DNA of 64,000 nt from Flavobacterium xueshanense. GTDB taxonomy: Bacteria; Bacteroidota; Bacteroidia; Flavobacteriales; Flavobacteriaceae. The translations under genes and the position numbers were made by a program. Below, piece by piece: positions 57,901 through 64,000 of the stretch. Each line of letters opens with the position of its first letter. The first letter of the stretch is position 1. The notes under the pieces are model-generated. The model saw nothing but the letters and a program-made list of their open reading frames with translations, had not been told where the DNA came from and did no database searches. The DNA lies in contig NZ_FONQ01000009.1 of NCBI RefSeq assembly GCF_900112975.1, forward strand, positions 80,620 through 144,619, written 5' to 3'.

Positions 57901-57980
57901 CTGACAGCCTGCTGTATGAGATCTAACAGTGGGATGGTGCCGTAGCGCAGCGAATGAAAAGAATGACAGTTGAGGTACAT
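54903..57980 (-). CDS. dnaE: DNA polymerase III alpha-type, accessory (DnaE2-like)
   Basis: A 1025-residue C-family polymerase. The PHP domain (about 1-200) starts [22 protein letters not shown], but its usual DHGN metal motif reads TDINTVTG, so it probably lacks phosphoesterase activity. The polymerase core has [37 protein letters not shown] and the catalytic [16 protein letters not shown]. Later parts include [17 protein letters not shown] and [20 protein letters not shown]. It lies between dinB and the exonuclease gene, the arrangement of error-prone DnaE2/ImuC cassettes rather than replicative DnaE. Confidence 0.92.
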   Translation of the reverse strand: [1025 protein letters not shown]

Positions 57981-57983
57981 GAG

Positions 57984-59165
57984 TTATACTTTACGTTTTA
58001 AAATTTCTGATTTGTTATTGGGTTTGAAGGTCGCACCGGCACACCGCATTACGGCGTCAAAACCATAACGGCTTTTCATTTTATCCATGGCTTGATACAA
58101 CGACAGCATTTCTTCGGTGTCCTCAAATAAATTGATTTGATAGGTTCCACGAACCAACCCACTGAAACGAATTCCAATCAATCTTAGCCGCATGCGACGC
58201 TGGTAAACTTTATCAAATAAATCGGTAACGGATTTAGTCAGCATGTGATCGGCTGAGGTATAGGGGACTTTGCATTGTTTGGTTTCAGTATCAAAATTGG
58301 AATACCGTATTTTAATAACTACCGTGGAAGTCAGCCATTCTTCGGAGCGCAACTGAAAGGCCAGTTTCTCTACCATTCCAATCAGTATTGATTTTAGTTT
58401 TGGAATGTCAATGGTATCCTGACTAAAAGTATGTTCCGTTGAAATGGATTTCCGTTCCGTGTAAGGCTCCACCGGATTGGTATCGATGCCATTGGCTTTC
58501 TTCCAAATGTCGATGCCATTTTTACCGATCATTCTTTGTAAAACTTCGGCAGGCATTTCTGAAAGCGTCTGAATGGTACGGATTCCAATTCGGGATAACA
58601 GCTGAAAAGTCACATCGCCCACCATGGGTATTTTTTGAATCGAAAGCGGATTTAAGAAAGACCTTACTTTATTTTCGGGTATTTCTAAGTTTCCTTTGGG
58701 TTTGGCTTCACCTGTACCAATTTTAGAAACGGTTTTGTTTATCGATAAAGCAAAACTGATGGGTAATCCTGTTTCTTTGGTAACGGATTGTGCTAGTTCG
58801 TTGGTCCATTTGTAACCCCCATAAAATTTATCCATTCCGGTAATATCAAGGTAAAATTCATCGATGCTGGCTTTTTCCACAATTGGTGCTTTTTCTTGGA
58901 TGACTTCGGTTACGTCATGCGATAATTTGGAGTACAGTTCCATATCGCCTTTCATCACTTTTGCCTGCGGACAAAGGCGGAGTGCCATTTTAATAGGCAT
59001 TGCGGAACGCACTCCGAAGGTACGGGCTTCGTAGGAACAAGAAGCGACAACACCACGATCTCCGCCACCAATAATCAAAGGGATTCCTTCCAGTTTTGAA
59101 TTCCCCAGTCTTTCGCAGGACACAAAAAAAGTATCTAAATCCATGTGTACAATCGCTCTTTCCAT
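57984..59165 (-). CDS. dinB: Y-family DNA polymerase IV
   Basis: A 393-residue translesion polymerase. It starts MERAIVHMDLDTFFVSCERL with the first catalytic aspartate. YEARTFGVRSAMP and KASIDEFYLDITGM carry the other catalytic acidic residues. Helix-hairpin-helix and little-finger domains follow, and QINLF near residue 350 is a likely beta-clamp binding motif. It is the first gene of the operon, 3 bases before the dnaE-type gene, and diverges from the LexA-like regulator. The TTG-initiated extension to 59213 is rejected since the family start is at 59165. Confidence 0.95.
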   Translation of the reverse strand: MERAIVHMDLDTFFVSCERLGNSKLEGIPLIIGGGDRGVVASCSYEARTFGVRSAMPIKMALRLCPQAKVMKGDMELYSKLSHDVTEVIQEKAPIVEKASIDEFYLDITGMDKFYGGYKWTNELAQSVTKETGLPISFALSINKTVSKIGTGEAKPKGNLEIPENKVRSFLNPLSIQKIPMVGDVTFQLLSRIGIRTIQTLSEMPAEVLQRMIGKNGIDIWKKANGIDTNPVEPYTERKSISTEHTFSQDTIDIPKLKSILIGMVEKLAFQLRSEEWLTSTVVIKIRYSNFDTETKQCKVPYTSADHMLTKSVTDLFDKVYQRRMRLRLIGIRFSGLVRGTYQINLFEDTEEMLSLYQAMDKMKSRYGFDAVMRCAGATFKPNNKSEILKRKV

Positions 59166-59205
59166 CTTCTTTTCGTTTTTTATACTTTGCAAAATTAGTA
59201 CAGAT

Positions 59206-59250
59206 GATAACAAATTTGTCTATATTTGTTGTTACAAATTATAACAAAAT
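59206..59250. promoter_or_regulatory. Operator/promoter region between dinB operon and XRE-S24 regulator
   Basis: A perfect 10-bp palindrome ACAAATTTGT (59210-59219) and a longer dyad TTGTTgTTA...TATAACAA (59226-59247) flank TATATTTG (59221-59228), a perfect -7 element for the regulator gene, 26 bases before its ATG. ATAACAAA is repeated at 59207 and 59241. On the other strand TAATTTTG (about 59192-59199) could be the dinB -7 box. A repressor bound here would cover both promoters. Confidence 0.65.
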
Positions 59251-59254
59251 ACCT

Positions 59255-60037
59255 ATGTCTTTATTTTCCGACAACATCAGGAACCTTAGGGTGCAACAAA
59301 AGATTTCACAAGAAAAGCTGGCTGAATCGTTAGCGATAACGAGGGGCAGATACGTCAAATATGAAGACGGAACCTCGGAAGCCCCGTATGAAATACTGAA
59401 GAAAATAGCCCATTATTACCACATTAGTATAGACCTATTGCTATCCGTGGATGTACGGAAAATTCCGTTAGATGATTTGTTGCAGTTAGAAAGTAACAGA
59501 TTGGTGTTGCCAATCACGGTAGATAAAAAAGGAGATAACTTTATTGAAGTCGTAACGCAAAAAGTAAAAGCCGGGTATTTGAATGGGTATGCCGATCCGG
59601 AATATATTGAAAGTCTGCAACAGATTTCATTGCCGTTTTTGGGCTCGGGCAAGCACAGGGGGTTTCCGGTGGAAGGAGATTCGATGCCACCACATGCAGA
59701 TGGCTCCATAATCGTTGGGCGGTATATTGAAAAGTTAGGAGACGTCAATGATGGCAAGACCTATATACTGATCACCAAAAGTGAAGGCATGGTGTACAAG
59801 CGATTGAATAAAAATAAAAAAAATGTACTGTTTGTGGAATCAGACAATAGTTTTTATCCGGTTTATGAAGTCAAGGTTTCTGACATTCTTGAAATTTGGG
59901 AATACGTGTGCAATATTGGACTCACAGATGAAAAACAGGAATTAACGGAAACGGCAAGTGTGACAGAAATGTTTTTAGAGTTGAAAAGAGAGATTAAAGA
60001 TTTAAAATTAGGTATTAATAAACAGACGATACAATAA
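59255..60037 (+). CDS. LexA-like regulator: XRE helix-turn-helix with S24 peptidase domain
   Basis: A 260-residue protein. Residues about 5-65 are an XRE domain (IRNLRVQQKISQEKLAESLAITRGRYVKYEDGT). Residues about 100-235 are an S24 domain with the nucleophile in FPVEGDSMPPHADGSIIVG and the lysine in EGMVYKRLNKNKKNVLF. The AG in KVKAGYLNGYADPEY fits the self-cleavage position. It probably represses the divergent dinB-dnaE-exonuclease operon and is removed by RecA-stimulated cleavage after DNA damage. The ATG at 59255 is chosen because the upstream frame runs through the promoter. Confidence 0.9.
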   Translation: MSLFSDNIRNLRVQQKISQEKLAESLAITRGRYVKYEDGTSEAPYEILKKIAHYYHISIDLLLSVDVRKIPLDDLLQLESNRLVLPITVDKKGDNFIEVVTQKVKAGYLNGYADPEYIESLQQISLPFLGSGKHRGFPVEGDSMPPHADGSIIVGRYIEKLGDVNDGKTYILITKSEGMVYKRLNKNKKNVLFVESDNSFYPVYEVKVSDILEIWEYVCNIGLTDEKQELTETASVTEMFLELKREIKDLKLGINKQTIQ

Positions 60038-60053
60038 AAAAATTATTCTACAA

Positions 60054-61136
60054 ATGACAAAAATGCACTTTATGAACTGGACAGCAAAATTGATAAAGCA
60101 TATAAACGAAAGTAGAATCGCAGTTTATTTTGATAAAAAAGGCTGATTTAATCGCCCGTACCTGCCTGCCGGCAGGCAGGTAAAACACATAGAGGGAGCG
60201 AGATGGAGTCAGCAAAAAACAATGTGGCACATTCCGGATACAACTGAAAACAGAGTACGCTTTAAATTAGAACCTTTGGCAAATTCGCTGCCATCGGCGG
60301 AAGGGATAGTACAAATTGAAAAATTTAAGCAATGGCTTCGTTCTAAGCGTTACAGTGAAAGTACCATTGATACTTAAAGTGAAGCCTTAAAATCGTTCTT
60401 GATTTTCTATCGGAAAAAACCCATTTCCGTAATCACAAATGACGATGTAATTATTTTTAATAACGACTATATATTGAAAAAGAAGCTTTCAGCTTCGTAT
60501 CAGAATCAAACTGTAAATGTAATAAGGCTGTTTTTTATGACAGTCAGAGAAACAAAAATTGAAGTTGATAAAATTCACCGAACAAAACGAGCTAAACTTT
60601 TACCCAATGTTTTGAGCAAAGAAGAAATAAAATTGATATTAAACGCTCATAGTGACATCAAACATAAAATGATGCTTTCATTGATTTATAGTTGTGGCCT
60701 GCGTTGTGGCAAATTATTAGCTCTCCAGCCGGTTCACATAGATTCGATGCGGAATATTGTATTGCTTAAAAATTCAAAAGACAAAAAAGACAGGATAGTC
60801 CCATTGAATCCAAAAATTTTAGAAATACTACGAGATTTCTACAAAGTATACAAACCAAAAACTTATTTATTTGAAGGGCAAACAATCGGATTACAATATG
60901 ATGCGCGAAGTTTGCAACTAATATTGAAACAAGCGTTACAAAAAACAGGAATTACAAAGCCAGTCACTTTGCACTGGCTTAGACACAGTTATGCCACTCA
61001 TTTATTAGAAAGTGGTACCGATTTAAGATGTATTCAAGAGTTATTGGGGCATAGCAGTAGTAAAACAACTGAAATATACACCCATGTGAGTACCAAAAGT
61101 ATCCAACAAATAAAAAGTCCATTTGATGATTTGTAA
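60054..61136 (+). pseudogene. IntI-like tyrosine recombinase, inactivated
   Basis: Once three lesions are corrected the frame runs from MNWTAKLIKHINESRIAVYF through the catalytic domain. The lesions are one extra G at about 60141, a 20-bp palindrome inserted at 60161-60180 and a TAA at 60375. The C-terminal part (60399-61136) is open and has LIYSCGLRCGKLLAL (arginine I; the following residue, usually E, is K), LHWLRHSYATHLLESG (HxxR), LLGHSSSKTTEIYTHV (H and the tyrosine nucleophile) and ends IKSPFDDL. The end closely resembles integron integrase (GITKP...LRHS...LLGH...YTHV...SPLD), but the extra IntI-specific segment is absent. Confidence 0.88.
60161..60180. repeat. 20-bp perfect palindrome inserted in the recombinase
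   Basis: CCTGCCTGCCGGCAGGCAGG is its own reverse complement and GC-only, in an AT-rich gene. Removing exactly these 20 bases restores CGT ATA AAA CAC ATA GAG, i.e. the family sequence LIARIK-IEGARW, in frame. Palindromes of this type recur in Bacteroidota genomes. Confidence 0.85.
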
Positions 61137-61167
61137 GAATTTTTTAATATATTTGAAAATCAATAAA

Positions 61168-61245
61168 GCGAAACAAACCTTCGCCAATCTACCCATATTT
61201 GGGTGTATATACGAAAGTTTGTTTCGCCTATATACAAGTTGGCAG
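61168..61245 (+). repeat. Integron-type recombination site, first (attI or attC0)
   Basis: GCGAAACAAAC (61168-61178) pairs perfectly with 61217-61227. An inner TTCG/CGAA and an ACCCA/TGGGT stem follow, giving a long folded hairpin 31 bases after the recombinase stop. Beyond the stem lies GTTGGCAG (61238-61245), the proposed R' core where the first cassette starts. No clear outer partner is seen on the left, so this could be attI rather than a cassette-borne site. Confidence 0.55.
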
Positions 61246-61432
61246 AAAATTTAACAAAAAGATGCGGGAGATGTTAACATATACGTTGAAATGCCAAAAG
61301 ACAAAAAATATTGAGAGGAATGTAAAATTAAATTAGTAATCCAACAAGGCGGAACAAACTTAACCTTAAAAAAGTACCTAAAGTTTTCGTCTTTAATGGC
61401 AACATTATGTTGCAAAAGGGAAATAAAAAATC

Positions 61433-61855
61433 ATGAAAAATTTAAAAAATTATTTTGGAGTTATTTTAGTTGCAACAATCGCAATTGTTTTTGTTTTTGC
61501 TTGTTCAAATGATAGTGATTCTAATAAATCTGTAGATTCTGCTAAAACAAGTGCAAATGCATTTAAATGTTTTATTTCTGGTGAAACTGTTTCAAATGCT
61601 GGAACTTATAATGCATTCTCAATTGTAAAATCAGGTAATACAACTACTTACAACTACAATAGTACTTTTGCTGTTAATAATGTTAGTTGGACAATTTTAT
61701 CTGCAAATCCAACAGGTAGCATAACCCTAAATAATGATAATGGCAAAAGCGGAAGCGTTACTTTCGCATCAAATTTCGAAAGTGGTTATGTGCTAGCTAC
61801 TGGTACCGATTCAAAGGGACAAATCTGCGGACCAGTTATATTTATTAAGAAATAA
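61433..61855 (+). CDS. Small lipoprotein in the first cassette
   Basis: A 140-residue protein with a lipoprotein signal: MKNLKNYFGVILVATIAIVF then VFACSNDSDS, with cysteine after the hydrophobic segment. The mature part is serine/threonine/asparagine-rich with strand-like segments (NTTTYNYNSTFAVNNVSWTIL, GKSGSVTFASNFESGYVLATG), suggesting a small beta-sandwich. I do not recognise a family. It is the only plus-strand gene between the sites at 61238 and 61937, as expected for a gene cassette. Confidence 0.7.
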   Translation: MKNLKNYFGVILVATIAIVFVFACSNDSDSNKSVDSAKTSANAFKCFISGETVSNAGTYNAFSIVKSGNTTTYNYNSTFAVNNVSWTILSANPTGSITLNNDNGKSGSVTFASNFESGYVLATGTDSKGQICGPVIFIKK

Positions 61856-61936
61856 AATAGTTTAGCTAGAAAATATTATTTTTTAAAACTGTTGAAATTT
61901 AAAACGCCAAGTTAGAAGTTGAGCCATAAAAATCTT

Positions 61937-62064
61937 CTGCCAACAGCGGTTTTGAGCTAGCTGCAGTTTAGTGGAATTACCGTTTCGCATCAAGTTTTCT
62001 TTAAGTCGAAAATTGAAAGATTACGAATTTCCAGCCATCTCAAAGCCGCGTAACGTTATAAGCC
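61937..62064 (+). repeat. attC-like site ending the first cassette
   Basis: CTGCCAAC (61937-61944) is the exact reverse complement of GTTGGCAG at the start of the same segment. GCGGTTTTGAGCTAGCTG (61946-61963) pairs with CAGCCATCTCAAAGCCGC (62032-62049) with two mismatches and one G-U pair. The site closes with GTTATAAGCC (62055-62064), the start of the next segment. Total about 128 bases, within attC range. Confidence 0.7.
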
Positions 62065-62203
62065 ATGAACCCAAAAATGCGGTGAAAAACGACTAAAATA
62101 TTATTTATAATCGACAAAAAGAAAGATTCAAATTCATTAAAAAAAGTGATTCAGAAAGAAATCAAGGAAATATAATAAATTGTTTTATATATTTGTAAAA
62201 AGA

Positions 62204-62231
62204 AAAAAGGGATGCTAGCACATCCCTTTTT
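62204..62231. terminator. Hairpin terminator near the small basic ORF
   Basis: AAAAAGGGATG (62204-62214) pairs with CATCCCTTTTT (62221-62231) around a 6-base loop; it reads as a terminator in both directions and lies beyond the small minus-strand ORF. Confidence 0.75.
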
Positions 62232-62323
62232 AAAATAACTGTTAGGCAATTTGCCAATCCTAATGAGAGACCCAGTTATTTTGTTTGCCCTCTAATGTGG
62301 GGACTTATTGAAATTTTGAGTGA

Positions 62324-62425
62324 TTATTTCACTCTTTTAACTGTAACTGTTGTTTTGATTTGTACAGTTCTTTGAACCTGTACTCGTACAGGAACAGTTT
62401 TTACAATAATGGTTCTAGTTGCCAT
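62324..62425 (-). CDS. Possible 33-residue basic peptide
   Basis: The ORF encodes MATRTIIVKTVPVRVQVQRT then VQIKTTVTVKRVK: 33 residues, rich in alternating V/T/I with K/R, predicted as an amphipathic beta-hairpin, strongly basic, no acidic residues. A terminator-like hairpin lies at its 3' side and another separates it from the next minus-strand gene. It is too short for confident calling. It could be a toxin-like or ribosome-associated peptide, but there is no family evidence. Confidence 0.4.
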   Translation of the reverse strand: MATRTIIVKTVPVRVQVQRTVQIKTTVTVKRVK

Positions 62426-62464
62426 TTCACTGATTTTAATGTTATACCGTTAAATTCACTTACC

Positions 62465-62497
62465 AAAAACTCGAATACTCGTAATATTCGAGTTTTT
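62465..62497. terminator. Terminator downstream of the 158-residue gene
   Basis: AAAAACTCGAAT (62465-62476) pairs with ATTCGAGTTTTT (62486-62497) around a 9-base loop, between the two minus-strand genes of the second cassette. Confidence 0.7.
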
Positions 62498-62551
62498 TTT
62501 CGTTTGACCATCCCGAAGGAATATTGACGACATTTGTCGTAGTTCTGTTAT

Positions 62552-63028
62552 TTAATCATTATCATTACCTATCATCACTTCAGAAAAATTTATATCGGGC
62601 AATAAATCTAAGTCTGGTTTATGTTCTTTTTTGAAGTCACTTCCCATAATCCAAGAAGGATGTCCCCAAAAACTTAGTACATTTTTTTCATTGTATCTAA
62701 CAAAAAGTAATTTCGACTCTTTTTTAAGCTTTCGAGCAGTATTATCAATACTAACTTTATCGTTACCTACTAACTCATTATAAGTGTCCTGAACGTCTCT
62801 AAGTTTGCAAGCCTTTGTTAATTTATTTTCAAAAATCCACAGAACTTGTTTTTCTTTTGTCGCTTTACTAGGAAATACTTTTGAAGATCCAACACTTGAA
62901 GAACTAAGATCACTATTGAATTTATAATCTGAACCTTCAAATCCGTAAATTTTTAAAACAGTATCAATAGCTTCAAGTTGTTTTAATACATCCTTTCTTT
63001 TTTCTATTAAATCTTCTATTACATCCAT
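62552..63028 (-). CDS. Hypothetical protein in the second cassette
   Basis: A 158-residue protein starting MDVIEDLIEKRKDVLKQLEA with a coiled-coil-like first helix (about 1-28), then a serine-rich linker, then a domain (about 55-125) with KEKQVLWIFENKLTKACKLRDVQDTYNELVG...SIDNTARKLKKESKLLFVRYN, which has the spacing of a winged helix. No family is recognised; a DNA-binding or accessory regulator role is only inference from that pattern. It lies on the minus strand, against the proposed cassette direction, with a terminator after it. Confidence 0.6.
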   Translation of the reverse strand: MDVIEDLIEKRKDVLKQLEAIDTVLKIYGFEGSDYKFNSDLSSSSVGSSKVFPSKATKEKQVLWIFENKLTKACKLRDVQDTYNELVGNDKVSIDNTARKLKKESKLLFVRYNEKNVLSFWGHPSWIMGSDFKKEHKPDLDLLPDINFSEVMIGNDND

Positions 63029-63354
63029 TTTGTTTGTTTTTAAAAAAGAACTTTATAATATTAAAATCCTCTTGATTTCTACAAAACAAATGTATGTATA
63101 ATTTTTAAATAAAAAAGACTTTACAAATAAACAAAAAATAACTTTACGAACAATTACGCAGTATTAAGGTAAACTACTATAGATGCTTTTATATGTCAAC
63201 CCCATATTTATAAGGTAGTTTTTCAAATATCGCAATTTCAAAAGATGTTAATAACTTTTATCAATGTTTTTTCATTAAAGAGTATAAATAGACACAATAA
63301 TCAAATTAAGATAAATAAAAGATAATCAAAGAAAAAAGGACAACATATATACAC
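63029..63354. other. AT-rich stretch upstream of the 158-residue gene
   Basis: No gene, RNA or repeat is seen; it should hold the promoter of the minus-strand gene. Confidence 0.4.
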
Positions 63355-63483
63355 GGCTTATAACACACGCTACAAGCAATTTGGGCATTAGGCTTAATTT
63401 GAAATTGGTTTTGTATTTGGAAGATTTGGCAAATCCGAATAATGGGCTTAATTTAGTCCCAAACTGCTTGTAGCGCGGGAACA
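63355..63483 (+). repeat. attC-like site ending the second cassette, right core disrupted
   Basis: GGCTTATAAC (63355-63364) is the exact reverse complement of GTTATAAGCC at 62055-62064, where the same segment starts. CGCTACAAGCAATTTGGG (63368-63385) pairs with CCCAAACTGCTTGTAGCG (63458-63475) with a single mismatch. After CGGGAAC the expected GTT core is replaced by ATCAAAC, probably the left end of the neighbouring IS element. Confidence 0.7.
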
Positions 63484-63583
63484 TCAAACTGTCTAATAAC
63501 CTTCTTCTTGGTTGCTTATATTTTTTGTATTAAAAATCTTTCAAATAACTTGCTTAACTCGTTGATTTTTTGTACATTTAAGT

Positions 63584-64000
63584 ATGAAATTCATCAACGG
63601 AACCAACAGAAATCAATTCCCGCTTTTTGCCTCGTCGATAGATGATGCCATAGCGAAAGATAACGAAATCAGGCTCATTGACCTTTTTGTAGACAGTCTT
63701 AAACTCCCTGATTTTGGCTTTACTTTCGATTTTGTCGAAAACGGAAGACCCGCTTATCATCCTTCGGATTTACTTAAACTTTTTATTTACGGGTATCTCA
63801 ATCGCATGCGTTCCTCCAGAACTTTGGAGAAAGAATGCAGTCGGAACATTGAGCTCATGTGGCTTTTGAAGGGACTCGTTCCTGATCATAATACCATTGC
63901 TAATTTTCGCAAAAACAATCCCAAAGCTATTGCTCGCGTTTTTCGTGCAACGGTAAAACTCGCCGCTCACTTTGAACTCATTGGCGGAAGCCTTGTCGCT
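63584..64000 (+). CDS. IS1182-family transposase, N-terminal part
   Basis: An open frame of 139 codons from ATG that runs off the window. It starts MKFINGTNRNQFPLFASSID and contains IDLFVDSLKLPDFGF...GRPAYHPSDLLKLFIYGYLNRMRSSRTLEKECSRNIELMWLLKG and PDHNTIANFRKNN, the DUF772-type N-terminal domain of IS1182/IS5-like DDE transposases. The catalytic DDE core lies outside the window. The left end of the element is probably close to 63480-63490, next to the disrupted attC-like site. Confidence 0.88.
   Translation, partial: MKFINGTNRNQFPLFASSIDDAIAKDNEIRLIDLFVDSLKLPDFGFTFDFVENGRPAYHPSDLLKLFIYGYLNRMRSSRTLEKECSRNIELMWLLKGLVPDHNTIANFRKNNPKAIARVFRATVKLAAHFELIGGSLVA

Noticed and set aside
60048..60230. 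Minus-strand 60-codon ORF containing LPAGRQV
   Set aside because: The LPAGRQ string is produced by the 20-bp palindrome; the real content is the broken recombinase on the plus strand.
63355..63483. Initial reading of the last hairpin as an inverted copy of the previous one
   Set aside because: The shared GGCTTATAAC/GTTATAAGCC is explained better as the two complementary ends of one cassette; the stems themselves differ in sequence.
1..64000. CRISPR arrays, rRNA and tRNA genes
   Set aside because: No regularly spaced repeats and no recognisable rRNA or tRNA sequence were found by eye; a covariance-model scan would be needed to exclude small RNAs.

Overview
The window is chromosomal DNA of a Bacteroidota bacterium, most likely a Flavobacterium or close relative. 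It is AT-rich, and start codons are preceded by A-rich stretches rather than Shine-Dalgarno sequences. TAnnTTTG promoter elements occur upstream of several genes. The gene families (SusC-like plug/barrel receptors, mccB-type carboxylase, BBP2 porin beside kdp, DUF6268 and DUF6799 proteins, flavobacterial IntI-like integrase) are typical of that group. The species call is inference from family recognition.

Positions 1-29.6 kb are housekeeping: flavin oxidoreductase (partial), fumC, a TonB-dependent receptor, arsC, a CPBP protease, menE, mccB-like carboxylase, lpxD, prfB (read through a programmed +1 frameshift), threonine aldolase, YbaB, an S9 peptidase, a cysteine synthase, an orphan 690-residue PLP enzyme, YebC, a processing protease, gcvT, nnrD, a HipA-like kinase overlapping a DUF3037 gene, and a TIGR03862 flavoprotein. 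Convergent pairs are separated by clear hairpins. Three kinds of dispersed palindromic repeat sit between genes.

Positions 29.9-50.8 kb are a rearranged, decaying accessory region. Pieces of a Kdp potassium-transport operon lie on both sides of a 14-kb stress island: kdpB middle at 29.9 kb, then regulator, kdpB tail, kdpC, porin, kdpD and kinase at 43.9-47.5 kb. Only the porin is intact. The island carries a GH130 enzyme, general-stress proteins, a YciF ferritin-like protein, cyanophycin synthetase, a DUF6268 outer-membrane protein and a PAS histidine kinase. It also holds broken second copies of the last two. To the right are a GH100-like enzyme, a GT4 glycosyltransferase and a PIG-L deacetylase.

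Positions 51.3-60.0 kb hold an MFS transporter, an IS3 remnant and a damage-tolerance cassette. The cassette has dinB, a DnaE-type polymerase and an exonuclease/GIY-YIG protein on one strand, divergent from a LexA-like XRE-S24 regulator with dyads in the shared promoter.

Positions 60.05-63.5 kb look like a small integron-like system. An inactivated IntI-like tyrosine recombinase is followed by three long imperfect hairpins. The outer core at the start of each intervening segment is the exact reverse complement of the outer core of the hairpin that ends it (GTTGGCAG/CTGCCAAC and GTTATAAGCC/GGCTTATAAC). This is the pairing expected of integron cassettes with their own attC sites. The first cassette carries a small lipoprotein; the second carries two reverse-strand genes. 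An IS1182-family element appears to have landed at the end of the last site and runs off the window. This array is the most novel-looking feature here.
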